NCBI GenBank assembly: GCA_030613025.1
Contig: JAUWMT010000005.1
Span: 20,584-84,583 of the forward strand
From: Candidatus Cloacimonadota bacterium
Lineage (GTDB): Bacteria > Cloacimonadota > Cloacimonadia > JGIOTU-2
Direction: 5' to 3'
Length of the DNA: 64,000 nucleotides
The notes beneath the pieces were generated by a model. The model had not been told where the DNA came from. It did no database searches and saw nothing but the letters and a program-made list of their open reading frames with translations. Positions 18,175-27,777 of the stretch are shown piece after piece; the first letter of the stretch is position 1; each line of letters opens with the position of its first letter. A program made the position numbers and the translations under genes.

Positions 18175-19839
18175 ATGAAAAATGAATATAACAAATTTCT
18201 TCCGAAAAATCGTAGGGATTTTTTTCTGATAATAATCATTCCTCTCTGTTTAATATTCCTTTTTTCATCTTGCACAACATCCGTCGAACCTGATGATTCA
18301 TTGAGTTTTTCATTTCCTTTACTGCCCCAAAAGCACGACCTTTACTACCATCTTGATCATACTGCCCGGTCTATCGAAATACTTTTTTCTGAGAACATAG
18401 ATGAAGCGACAGTAGCCAATAATATTGATTTTTCCGATGTGACCGGCTTCTTGAACTCTCATTACGATATTGAAGTATTCGGTAAGATCATTACTTTACA
18501 ATTTCATACTGAATTTTTCCTGAATGATGGCTGGAAGTATATACTCACCATAAGCACAGGATTGAAATCGACAGATGGTAATTGTTTGAAAAAAACGGAG
18601 GATATCGAGTTCAGGACTACCGGCAAACCCCTAGCTAATATTGGTAGTTTGCAGCGAACCTCAATTGTATGCATAAGTGATATTCACATGGGAGATGAAA
18701 GAGCAGTTTCCGGTAATTATTGCTGGTTTGATGAAAATGCAGATGCTCTTGAAAACTTCCTCGATTATGTTATGAGCTGTCCCGATGTAAAACAGCTTGT
18801 CATTCTTGGAGATCTTTTTGATGAATGGCTTGTTCCTTATGATGTTTCCCCTTTTGACTCAACCGTGAACATACACAATTCTGAGGAATATTTCCATGCA
18901 ATTGCAAATTGCCCGACCAATGTGCCGATAATCAATAAATTCAGAACGATCGTCAACGAAGGTGAGATTGAGCTGATCTATGTGCCCGGTAATCATGATA
19001 TGTTACTCACTGAGGAAATCCTGGATGAAATAATTCCGGACATAACCTGGATGGGCGATGTAACAGGACTTGGGAAATATTCCCCTGTGGATAGGATCAT
19101 CATGGAACACGGACACCGCTACGATCTGTTCAACTGCCCACAGCCATTAATAAATCCTTCACACATGTTACCGCCTGGATATTTTATTGCACGACTTTAT
19201 GCAACGGGTTTGGCATCGCAAGCTGCTTACAATCCTCAAAAATTAATCAGCGAAAAAGGTTCTTTTGAATTCTTTGTAGGATGGAACCTTGCCTTTCTTA
19301 AAGTGTTATCAGATTTCAATATGGACTGCCCTCCATTGTATACACCTATTGTGCAGATGAGCGGTATTGATAGCTATTTTGACCCTTTATCTTTTAATGG
19401 TGCCTACGAGATGTATGCAGACAGCATCGAAACGCTATGGCTGGAAACACAAAACGTAAATGCAGTTCCGGTTCCTACAAGTGTGATGGCAGGCATCTGG
19501 CATGGTGTTGACCTGTCCGGCGCTCCTATCACAGAGTATATGACAAATCCTTCGACTGAACCATACAAGATCATTGCTTTCGGACATTCGCACTATCCGC
19601 ATCTAATGGTTTATCCAAGTAAATACAGCTATACGAGCATCTATGCAAATTCGGGCTCGTGGATTGACGAGGAATATTGTACTCATGATGTGAGAACTTT
19701 TCTCATAATAAATCCGGGAGAATGGACTGGCTCGGAGCTCGATATTGTGATGCTTTATAGATTTGATCCTATCTGTGGCAACTCAAAAACCGAATACAAA
19801 CTTGTTTTGCTTGCTGAGGAGAGTATTGAGGTTGATTGA
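18175..19839 (+). CDS. lipoprotein with SbsA Ig-like (Big_5) domain and calcineurin-like metallophosphoesterase domain
   Basis: LIFLFSSC lipobox; SIEILFSENIDEATVANNIDF; ISDIHMGD, LGDLFDEW, VPGNHDMLL, HGHRYD, FGHSHYPH. Confidence 0.85.
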   Translation: MKNEYNKFLPKNRRDFFLIIIIPLCLIFLFSSCTTSVEPDDSLSFSFPLLPQKHDLYYHLDHTARSIEILFSENIDEATVANNIDFSDVTGFLNSHYDIEVFGKIITLQFHTEFFLNDGWKYILTISTGLKSTDGNCLKKTEDIEFRTTGKPLANIGSLQRTSIVCISDIHMGDERAVSGNYCWFDENADALENFLDYVMSCPDVKQLVILGDLFDEWLVPYDVSPFDSTVNIHNSEEYFHAIANCPTNVPIINKFRTIVNEGEIELIYVPGNHDMLLTEEILDEIIPDITWMGDVTGLGKYSPVDRIIMEHGHRYDLFNCPQPLINPSHMLPPGYFIARLYATGLASQAAYNPQKLISEKGSFEFFVGWNLAFLKVLSDFNMDCPPLYTPIVQMSGIDSYFDPLSFNGAYEMYADSIETLWLETQNVNAVPVPTSVMAGIWHGVDLSGAPITEYMTNPSTEPYKIIAFGHSHYPHLMVYPSKYSYTSIYANSGSWIDEEYCTHDVRTFLIINPGEWTGSELDIVMLYRFDPICGNSKTEYKLVLLAEESIEVD

Positions 19840-19867
19840 AGATAATTATTTAAAATTAATCTATCTC

Positions 19868-20233
19868 CTACTCATATCCATGCTCTTCCAACCACTGCTC
19901 AATGCCCTGTTCTTTCATCTCTTTTAATCGTTGAACAGCTTTAGTGTGATGTTCGTATTCAGCGCCCCCCTTCTTCAAAATATCGCATGGAAATTCATCA
20001 CATTCCGAACAATAAGCCAGTTCCTTCTTATACACACAGCATACTAATATCGGACAAGCAGGAGACCAGTGGTTTCCTTCCAAACTCGACCTGCACCCAT
20101 CGCATCTGATCGTGTCGAGATCAACTTTTTGCTCCTCCCAGTATGCAAGTTCTTCATCTGTTCTAAGATGAATGCTGCATGTATCACAGGATAATGCACA
20201 CGGGCTTAACCAATAGCAATCGGTTTTTTTCAT
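19868..20233 (-). CDS. DUF3795-like cysteine-rich protein
   Basis: SPCALSCDTCSIHLR, CDGCRSSLEGNHWSPACPILVCC, CSECDEFPCDIL. Confidence 0.7.
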   Translation of the reverse strand: MKKTDCYWLSPCALSCDTCSIHLRTDEELAYWEEQKVDLDTIRCDGCRSSLEGNHWSPACPILVCCVYKKELAYCSECDEFPCDILKKGGAEYEHHTKAVQRLKEMKEQGIEQWLEEHGYE

Positions 20234-20281
20234 AATAAATTACTTCCAAAAATACAAACATTATCGCCAAAAAAATATTGA

Positions 20282-20695
20282 TCAATCATTTTTAGTGATT
20301 CTTTGTATCTCTCTTTCGAGATAATCTAGAAAGTATTGTTGAATCTCTTCAGCTTTTTTTGATAATTCGATGAAAAATTCTGTCGCAGACAAATTTTCAT
20401 TGTCTTTTAATTTTTTTTGGAAAGCCAAGGTACAACTTTGATACTCATGCAATTTCCCAATTAGAATTTTTTCTATTTCTGTCGGGAATGCAATTGCTTT
20501 GAAAGCATTTCTCAAATCCAACGCTAAAGGTTTTATCATATCCATAATTAATTGATAAAATTCATTGTAGTCAACAGCCCCACTACTTTTCAAAATCCTT
20601 TTAATACGTTGATTTAAAATTTCCGTATATCTTTTTGCTGATTTTTTGCTTTTTATAAGAAGCGAATATAATTTATCTTTTGGTGCTAATGTTTT
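20282..20695 (-). CDS. hypothetical helical protein or C-terminal extension of the upstream C39-like protein (same frame, after a TAA)
   Basis: Open in the same frame from directly after TAA 20696-20698: KTLAPKDKLYSLLIKSKKSAKRYTEILNQRIKRILKSSGAVDYNEFYQ..; no ATG in the linker, TTG at 20593 is the listed start. Confidence 0.45.
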   Translation of the reverse strand, partial: KTLAPKDKLYSLLIKSKKSAKRYTEILNQRIKRILKSSGAVDYNEFYQLIMDMIKPLALDLRNAFKAIAFPTEIEKILIGKLHEYQSCTLAFQKKLKDNENLSATEFFIELSKKAEEIQQYFLDYLEREIQRITKND

Positions 20696-21259
20696 TTATA
20701 AATAACCGATTATGAATGTATGAGTATGCCTTGCTTCGATACCTTCCAATAATTTTGCTGAATGAATTTTATAAGATACATTTTTTTCAACATCGATAAA
20801 CTTATTCTCTTTATCCCTATTAATACCGCCATCAGGATCATAAATACAAAAACAGTCATCTTTGAAATTAAAAATAACGACAGCATGACCGGACGAGTTA
20901 TTTTTATGAGAATAGCACGGACAAGGTAAAAATCCTTTTGCAACACTCGTTATAAACGGGATTTCATTCTCCAATAATCCCTTTGCATAACCGAGATACT
21001 GTGCTCCATTATCGAATCTTTTTCCCATGTATTCAAGCCCAAAATTATTGGGTATGAGATTCAATATCTCTTTACTTTGCATTAATACACCCGCTGTGAA
21101 AGATTCGTGGGTATCATCATATTCGATCATATACGACATTTTAGATTCTGCTATGATATTATAATCCTCTTTATTAATGTCATGCTCGCTTAACAGCATT
21201 GCCAAACACGCCGGCACGCAAGCATTGTTAATGTGTTGCTGTTTCCATTTCATTTTCAA
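20696..21259 (-). CDS. C39-like papain-fold cysteine peptidase
   Basis: WKQQHINNACVPACLAMLLSEH with Gln-Cys region; SSGHAVVIFNFKDDCFCIYDPDGG with His/Asp region. Confidence 0.65.
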   Translation of the reverse strand: MKMKWKQQHINNACVPACLAMLLSEHDINKEDYNIIAESKMSYMIEYDDTHESFTAGVLMQSKEILNLIPNNFGLEYMGKRFDNGAQYLGYAKGLLENEIPFITSVAKGFLPCPCYSHKNNSSGHAVVIFNFKDDCFCIYDPDGGINRDKENKFIDVEKNVSYKIHSAKLLEGIEARHTHTFIIGYL

Positions 21260-21266
21260 TATTTTT

Positions 21267-23237
21267 TCACCTCACAAGAAGACATTTCTCCAAAGCTTCA
21301 GTTTTGCCATTAATACTCAGCTTGTAGAAATAAATTCCCGGTTTCACTTCTTTTCCAGCTTCATCCTTACCATCCCAGACCACTTCATTAATTTTTAATT
21401 TTAAATTTTGAATTTTGAATTTTCTCACAAGCTGCCCTTTTATATTGTAAATATTAATTTGTGAAAATTCGTGTAAATTAGTGGTTCCATAATAAGAAAT
21501 TGTTGTTGACTGCCTGAAAGGATTAGGAAAATTATGTAGTTCGTATGGATTTATATATGGTTCCTCAGGATCAGCGCTTACAACAATATGTTGATTTTCA
21601 TAATAATTGAAAGTGCCGTCATAATTACCTAAAGCCAGATCGATATCACCGTCATTATCCATATCGACTAGAGCAGGAGTAGTATTTTGTCCTCCTGAAA
21701 TTCCTGAAACGAAATAATGATTCTCTGTCCAGTTACCTTCAATATTTTCGAAGAATTGCAATTCACCGCTTATATCACCCGTTACAATATCCAAGCTGCT
21801 ATTCATACTGAGATCGCCTACAGTCGGAGCGCAATCAGTGCCGACATCGATACTTCCGAAATATCCTGCTACCTCTACCCAATCCGGTGTAGAGGGAGTG
21901 CCCTGATTCTCGAAGTAGAAAAGATTTCCATTTTCGTTACCTGCAACGATATCCAGGTCATTGTCATTATCCATGTCAACAAGGCGTGGAGCAGACCAAC
22001 CTCCCAATGAGACAAAAGAAAGCACATCGCTTTCAAAAACATAACCGAAGCCGGTGTTTCGATGAAAATAGAAATGTCCGCTTAGATCTCCAACGATTGC
22101 ATCCGGCAGTCCGTTATTATACACATCTCCAAGCGTGATCGCGGAATAAATAGAATGGTCGATGCTTGCAAAATAGGCATTGTCCTCTTCCCAGGCAGGT
22201 GCATATGCTGTGCCAATATTTTCAAAATATTTGATATCTCCAAGCTGGCTTCCGCTTACCATGTCAAAATCTCCATCTCCATCAAAATCATAGAAAAAAG
22301 GATTGCTTGCACCGCCCACATCGAGCACTCCACCGAAAAGTGTCGTATTCACGAGCCAAGATGGTAATGTAGGTGTTCCATTGTTCTCATAATAATGCAG
22401 AGGACCTGCTGCAGTGCCAAAAATCAGGTCAATAGTTCCATCTCCATTAATATCAGTAAGTCCTGGTGAGTTCCAGTATGTATCATTTCCTATGCCAGTG
22501 AAAACACTTTCATTTACTTCCCACATTCCGCTTTGAGGAGTGCCGTTATTTTGATAATACACAAATCCATGAATATCCCGCCCCACAACAATATCCTGAT
22601 CACCGTCCGCATCCAGATCGCAGAAATTCGGATATGCATACAGACCGACATCACCAATATATACAACATCACTTTCTGAGAATTGAGCAACAGTAACTGT
22701 CCCAATATTGATATAGATCTTCACTCCACCATCTTCACTCAACCCGACAACCATATCCAGATCATTATCATCATCCACATCTGCAAGATCGGGAACCGGA
22801 TTCTGCCCTGCGTTCAAACCATAGAAAAAATCATTTACTTTTTGAAAAACCGGAAAGTACATATTTGCGATATTCTCAAAGAAATTCAAGCCGGTATAAC
22901 CACCAGTAATAAAATCCAGATCTCCATCATTATCCAGATCTGCACACACGCCCATCTCCGCATCGAGTTGAGAAATGCCTGTAAAAATTTCAAAACCTGG
23001 GGCAAAAGCTGGATTTGTCGGCGTTCCTAAATTCTCTATATAAACGGGAGCATCATTTATATTTCCCAATATCATATCCTGATCACCCTCCGCATCCAGA
23101 TCTGCAAAACGGGGTTGAGAAAAAGGCAAACTCGGCACACCGCTTGAATTAAAGACCGCATCGTTCTGCAGCCAGGGCTGGGAAAAGAGTATGCTTTCAA
23201 CCAGTAGTAGAAGTATCAAAATTATAATTTTTTTCAT
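21267..23237 (-). CDS. secreted FG-GAP/VCBS repeat protein with FlgD-like C-terminal sorting domain
   Basis: Repeated DLDADGDQDIVVGR / DFDGDGDFDMVSG / DMDNDNDLDIVAGN units; signal peptide; C-terminal LHNFPNPFRQSTTISYYG..NIYNIKGQLVRKF..VVWDGKDEAGKEVKPGIYFYKL. Confidence 0.88.
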   Translation of the reverse strand: MKKIIILILLLLVESILFSQPWLQNDAVFNSSGVPSLPFSQPRFADLDAEGDQDMILGNINDAPVYIENLGTPTNPAFAPGFEIFTGISQLDAEMGVCADLDNDGDLDFITGGYTGLNFFENIANMYFPVFQKVNDFFYGLNAGQNPVPDLADVDDDNDLDMVVGLSEDGGVKIYINIGTVTVAQFSESDVVYIGDVGLYAYPNFCDLDADGDQDIVVGRDIHGFVYYQNNGTPQSGMWEVNESVFTGIGNDTYWNSPGLTDINGDGTIDLIFGTAAGPLHYYENNGTPTLPSWLVNTTLFGGVLDVGGASNPFFYDFDGDGDFDMVSGSQLGDIKYFENIGTAYAPAWEEDNAYFASIDHSIYSAITLGDVYNNGLPDAIVGDLSGHFYFHRNTGFGYVFESDVLSFVSLGGWSAPRLVDMDNDNDLDIVAGNENGNLFYFENQGTPSTPDWVEVAGYFGSIDVGTDCAPTVGDLSMNSSLDIVTGDISGELQFFENIEGNWTENHYFVSGISGGQNTTPALVDMDNDGDIDLALGNYDGTFNYYENQHIVVSADPEEPYINPYELHNFPNPFRQSTTISYYGTTNLHEFSQINIYNIKGQLVRKFKIQNLKLKINEVVWDGKDEAGKEVKPGIYFYKLSINGKTEALEKCLLVR

Positions 23238-23338
23238 ATTTTTCTCCAATTATAGAGAGATGTCATGGACCACTCCATGACACTTTGTTCTATTATTTTC
23301 TGTTACGGATTGGTCTATGACAACTCATTCAAATAATA

Positions 23339-24550
23339 TCACGGTCCCTGATAATCTACGATACCCTTACAGAAGTCATAAAGGTCCACACTCGTACTGT
23401 CGAAGTAAGAAAGCGTATTTTTTACTGCGTAGATCTGCGGTTCGATCACTCCCTCATAATGCATTACATTGTAGTAAACGTAGAGAAATTCACGCCATGA
23501 AGAATCTGTAGGAAAATCAATGATCTCGTCTAAGTAGCTGTAGTAAAACATATCAGGGGTGTATCCCTGGTAGGAAGCAGGCCAATAGATTGAAATTCCT
23601 CCGGCAGATTCGTAATGCAAACCATTCTTTTTGTAAACTACTGCATCATCGATCGCATCGACCACAACCTGTGCTTTTGTCTGCACAGAGGTAAATGGTA
23701 CACTGTCCAGAATGGTCACTGCGAGGTCTGTAACCGCTTCGGTCACGGCAGGCATTTTATTGAATTGTACCGTTGAAAGGGTGATCGTTGTGTCTGCACT
23801 GTGGATATCATAATAGAAATCGCATATCTCTTTCCCGAGGTTTGCTGCGGTGATCTCAGGGTCATCGGTGATTGCCTGGAGTATCTGTGTAAATGCCCAG
23901 GTTGTGCCGAGATTTTCCGAGCCAACTAGAATATCAATTGGAGTATCTCTGAGTTCATACATAACCTCGATCATCTGCATAGAGCACGCATTGAGCGCCA
24001 GCAAATCAAATTGAATGCCCGAACTGTTCAGGGCATCTTCCATTCCTCTGACCGTCATGAAATCTCCATCACTTGTCATATCCATGATCAGCCCCTGCCA
24101 GCCAAAACCATGATCTGCGAGCATTAGAGCATAGTGGTCAGCAGGATACTGAGCTGCAGCCCATGTAATAAATGACTGAAGCGTTGCCGGATCAGACATA
24201 TCTACTTCTCTCCCGCCCTGTCCATCTCCCCAATCCGCAATTGCATTGTTCGGAGTCGGCTCCAAACCGGGAGTGTAATAAAATCTATGAGCGATCTCCC
24301 AGCCACCGAAATCATCCATGTGCGGATATCTGTCGAACTGAATAATAATATTTACCTCGTCATTACTTCCCACTTCTGCGGCTATGATATTATAAAAAGC
24401 AGCAATGAAGTCTTGCTGCATACTTACCTCGTCTCCGTCCAGATACCACATGAAGGTCCATGTTTTGTTATTTTGGTCAGGGTTTGTGAGCTTACAGCAT
24501 CCGAATAATGCAAGTGCAAGTAGTAAACCAATTATTATAATCTTTTTCAT
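23339..24550 (-). CDS. clostripain-family (C11) cysteine peptidase, lipoprotein
   Basis: MKKIIIIGLLLALALFGCC lipobox; WTFMWYLDGDE; HYALMLADHGFGWQG; FDLLALNACSMQMIEVMYEL; DILVGSENLG. Confidence 0.9.
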   Translation of the reverse strand: MKKIIIIGLLLALALFGCCKLTNPDQNNKTWTFMWYLDGDEVSMQQDFIAAFYNIIAAEVGSNDEVNIIIQFDRYPHMDDFGGWEIAHRFYYTPGLEPTPNNAIADWGDGQGGREVDMSDPATLQSFITWAAAQYPADHYALMLADHGFGWQGLIMDMTSDGDFMTVRGMEDALNSSGIQFDLLALNACSMQMIEVMYELRDTPIDILVGSENLGTTWAFTQILQAITDDPEITAANLGKEICDFYYDIHSADTTITLSTVQFNKMPAVTEAVTDLAVTILDSVPFTSVQTKAQVVVDAIDDAVVYKKNGLHYESAGGISIYWPASYQGYTPDMFYYSYLDEIIDFPTDSSWREFLYVYYNVMHYEGVIEPQIYAVKNTLSYFDSTSVDLYDFCKGIVDYQGP

Positions 24551-24620
24551 CAGGTCTCCTTTGAAAAGAGTTTCATTTTTTTGATGCAGAAAGGATTTAA
24601 GTTGTCAAGTTGTTTGGGAT

Positions 24621-24664
24621 ATTTACATATAAATACAGTTTGTTAAATTTGTTGACAGGGAAAT
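24621..24664 (+). repeat. direct repeat flanking the AbiE module, left copy
   Basis: atttacatataaataCAGTTTGTTAAATTTGTTGACAgggaaat; core identical to the copy at 26481-26525. Confidence 0.65.
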
Positions 24665-24765
24665 TGGATTTTAAGTAATTACGAATACATATAATCTATA
24701 ATAAGAAAAAATATGAAAGTTAATTATATAAGGTATTATCTACAGTTACTTAACATAACAATGTA

Positions 24766-24802
24766 TTTGCGATCTACTACACTTTATGTAGCGTTACGCA
24801 AA
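24766..24802. promoter_or_regulatory. candidate AbiEi operator (inverted repeat)
   Basis: TTTGCG-at-CTAC..GTAG-cgtta-CGCAAA ending 20 nt before the AbiEi start; contains GCGT-t-ACGC. Confidence 0.4.
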
Positions 24803-24821
24803 CGAATCGGTATTCTTCATA

Positions 24822-25610
24822 ATGTATTATAATCAATTAGAGAATTATCTCAGGGAAATTCAGTCATCAGGAAGATACGCAGTTACTTTGGATAAACTGA
24901 AAGACAAATTTAATATATCAGAAAAAGCTATACTACAAAGCATATATAGGTTAAAAAGTAGAAATCAATTAGCCCAAGTACGAAAAGAATTCTATGTGAT
25001 TATCCCCCCACAATACTCACACAGAGGAATGGTTCCCCCAACTTTATTTATAAATGATATGATGGACTTTCTTCATAGAGATTATTATGTAGGACTACTC
25101 TCGGCTGCAGCGTTACATGGTGCAGGACATCAACAACCGATGGAGTTTCAGGTGATAACAGAAAAACCACCTTTAAGAAAAATAAATAATCAAAAATTGA
25201 AGTTGAATTTTTTTACCAAATCTGAATGGAATGAAGAGGATATCATCGAAAAAAAAACTGATACTGGATACATCAAGGTTTCAACTCCCGAACTGACTGC
25301 ATTTGACCTTGTTAGTTATAGTAAAAAAATTGGTGGTATAAATCGTATCATACCGATATTAGAAGATTTGATCGAAAGCATTAAACCTGATCGATTAAAA
25401 GATACTTCCAAAAATCAAAAAAACACAACCATTCAAAGACTTGGATATTTATTTGATCAATTTGGGGATAAAACACTCTCCAATACTTTATATCAATCAA
25501 TCCGAAATGTAAGAACTCATAGTATCCTTTTGTCTCTTTCGCATAAGAAAAATCATAGTAAACTTAATAAAAAATGGAACATAATAATTAATACTTACCT
25601 TGATATTTAA
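24822..25610 (+). CDS. AbiEi-like antitoxin/transcriptional regulator
   Basis: N-terminal winged-helix; YVGLLSAAALHGAGHQQPMEFQVITEKP; TPELTAFDLVSYSKKIGGINRIIPILEDL; overlaps an AbiEii ORF as TAATG. Confidence 0.85.
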   Translation: MYYNQLENYLREIQSSGRYAVTLDKLKDKFNISEKAILQSIYRLKSRNQLAQVRKEFYVIIPPQYSHRGMVPPTLFINDMMDFLHRDYYVGLLSAAALHGAGHQQPMEFQVITEKPPLRKINNQKLKLNFFTKSEWNEEDIIEKKTDTGYIKVSTPELTAFDLVSYSKKIGGINRIIPILEDLIESIKPDRLKDTSKNQKNTTIQRLGYLFDQFGDKTLSNTLYQSIRNVRTHSILLSLSHKKNHSKLNKKWNIIINTYLDI

Positions 25611-26398
25611 TGCTACCCAAAAGTTATATACATGAATGGAAAAAATTTGCTCTTTGGTCAGAAGACTCTCAGGTAGAACAAGACCTTATAATTGAAAAAG
25701 CACTTTTACATATATTTTCAGATTCTTATCTTCGGGAAAGGTTGGCACTTAGGGGTGGTACCGCTTTACACAAAATATACTTGAAACCACAGGTCAGGTA
25801 TTCTGAAGATATAGATCTCGTGCAAATCAAAAAAGAGCCAATTGGGAAAACAATAAACGCAATAAAAAAGCAACTTGATTTTATTGGCAAACCATCATTT
25901 AAACAAAAGCTAAACAATAACACGTTAATTTACCGATTCGAATCTGAAATTGAACCGATTATTAATCTTCGTTTAAAAATTGAAATTAATTGCCGTGAGC
26001 ATTTTACTGTAATGGGATACAAAGAAATTGAGCACACCATTAAGAATACTTGGGCAAATGGTTCATTCTCTCTCAAAACATACGCAGTTGAAGAAATGCT
26101 TGGAACAAAATTACGAGCTCTGTATCAACGAAAAAAAGGTCGAGACTTGTTCGATTTATACTATGCTCTATCCAATTTGGAACCGGACATCTCTTCCCTT
26201 CTGAAATGCTATAAGGAATATATGGCTTTTTCCGTGGACAATCCTCCAACGAAAAAACAATTTTTATTTAATATAGAAAAGAAACTCGGGGAGCCGGATT
26301 TTCAGGGAGATATTTATGGTTTGCTTAGGTCAGGAGTAGAGTATCACCAGCCAATAGCGTTTGAATTGGTAAAAAAAGAATTGATAGATAAATTATAA
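25610..26398 (+). CDS. AbiEii-like nucleotidyltransferase toxin
   Basis: LRGGTALHKIYLKPQVRYSEDIDLVQ nucleotidyltransferase motif; EEMLGTKLRALYQRKKGRDLFDLYYAL. Confidence 0.9.
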   Translation: MLPKSYIHEWKKFALWSEDSQVEQDLIIEKALLHIFSDSYLRERLALRGGTALHKIYLKPQVRYSEDIDLVQIKKEPIGKTINAIKKQLDFIGKPSFKQKLNNNTLIYRFESEIEPIINLRLKIEINCREHFTVMGYKEIEHTIKNTWANGSFSLKTYAVEEMLGTKLRALYQRKKGRDLFDLYYALSNLEPDISSLLKCYKEYMAFSVDNPPTKKQFLFNIEKKLGEPDFQGDIYGLLRSGVEYHQPIAFELVKKELIDKL

Positions 26399-26480
26399 AA
26401 TCTTAACTCCTTTAGTTTTTCATAATCATAAACTTGATTTTCAAGATAGGAATTGGATAAAGCTCTTAGTTAGTTCTGAT

Positions 26481-26525
26481 TATTTATATACGAATGCAGT
26501 TTGTTAAATTTGTTGACAAGGAAAT
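26481..26525 (+). repeat. direct repeat flanking the AbiE module, right copy
   Basis: ttatttatatacgaatgCAGTTTGTTAAATTTGTTGACAagaaat. Confidence 0.65.
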
Positions 26526-26618
26526 AGACTATAAACATTTAAAAAAATAATATTATTTTTGTCCGTTTATTATAATATATTATAAAGGAAAAATTATCGC
26601 TGGTTGAATAATAAATAT

Positions 26619-27455
26619 ATGGAAATTAAAAATCACTCTAAATACTATAAACCTTACGCTGCTGATATCTTAAAAAAAATACTTTTTGATAATATTGAAG
26701 ATATTGATATGTATGTAGAACAAATTATCATTTGCGATGATGACGATTTAGCAAATGAGGTGAGGAAATTTAATCCTAACAAGGGGCTAACTAACTTAAC
26801 AGGTTGTAGTGTTGAAGGTAAAACAATAAGAGGTTCTTTTAAATCAATAATTTTTATTTCTACAGTTGTAATCAAAGGTCTACTTGATAAAATTATTATA
26901 ACTGATGAAGAAAAAATCATTTTTAATGATGAGTCGCTAGTTCCCTTGAAAACAATATTCCATGAAGTAGGTCATGCTGTTAGAATTTCAAAACATGGTG
27001 AATTTAGGTTAAAAAGGTTTGCGGATAGTTATTTTGACATGCTAAATGAACACTGGAAAATATTACAAGATGAGTACTATGCGGAAAGCTATTGCTCAAA
27101 CTTACTCAAAATAAAACAATCATTATCATGGTATGGAAATTTTAATGATGAAGTTGAATCGAAAAATTTTTTATTATATTTTTCAGAATATATAGATAAA
27201 GAGAATAATCCAGACGGTGCTTATGCATTTTATATGCTTAATCATTATTATTTTATTCCATTATTTCAAAAAGCAGGTTTTTTACACGGGGCTAAATACT
27301 TTATTCGTCTAAAAAATATCAAAATTTGTCAAACTGTTAAGGAAATACAGAATTTAATGACTGAAAAAAATACTCATGTCCCTCAAGAATTCAATTCTAT
27401 AATACTTAAAAAATGGAACGAGTTTCGAATAGGAGATTTATTATCCAGAAATTAG
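26619..27455 (+). CDS. hypothetical HExxH zincin-like protein
   Basis: LKTIFHEVGHAVRISKHGEF with downstream DEYYAESYCSNLL; no family recognised. Confidence 0.55.
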   Translation: MEIKNHSKYYKPYAADILKKILFDNIEDIDMYVEQIIICDDDDLANEVRKFNPNKGLTNLTGCSVEGKTIRGSFKSIIFISTVVIKGLLDKIIITDEEKIIFNDESLVPLKTIFHEVGHAVRISKHGEFRLKRFADSYFDMLNEHWKILQDEYYAESYCSNLLKIKQSLSWYGNFNDEVESKNFLLYFSEYIDKENNPDGAYAFYMLNHYYFIPLFQKAGFLHGAKYFIRLKNIKICQTVKEIQNLMTEKNTHVPQEFNSIILKKWNEFRIGDLLSRN

Positions 27456-27502
27456 AATAGTAAATTAAAATTTAATAAATTAATACGAAAGAGTTGATTA
27501 AC

Positions 27503-27712
27503 ATGAATCCCAATATCCTCAAATTCCTCATAGCCATCATCGGTTTTGTCTTCCTCTGCTTCGGTTATAGAGGACTTACGAATGGAGAAGTCACCGTCAG
27601 ATTGGGTTACAAAATATCAAAAGAAGAGAAGCCGGCACTCTACTGGATCAATGTCATTGTCTATTGTGCCGCAGGTGTTACGGGGATAGTATTAGCACTT
27701 GTACTTCATTGA
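27503..27712 (+). CDS. small membrane protein
   Basis: Two hydrophobic segments, 69-72 aa. Confidence 0.5.
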   Translation: MNPNILKFLIAIIGFVFLCFGYRGLTNGEVTVRLGYKISKEEKPALYWINVIVYCAAGVTGIVLALVLH

Positions 27713-27777
27713 ACTCACAGTGCGATGAAACAGGAAATTATTGACAAGAACCTGCACAGTTCGATCTACATAAATTT

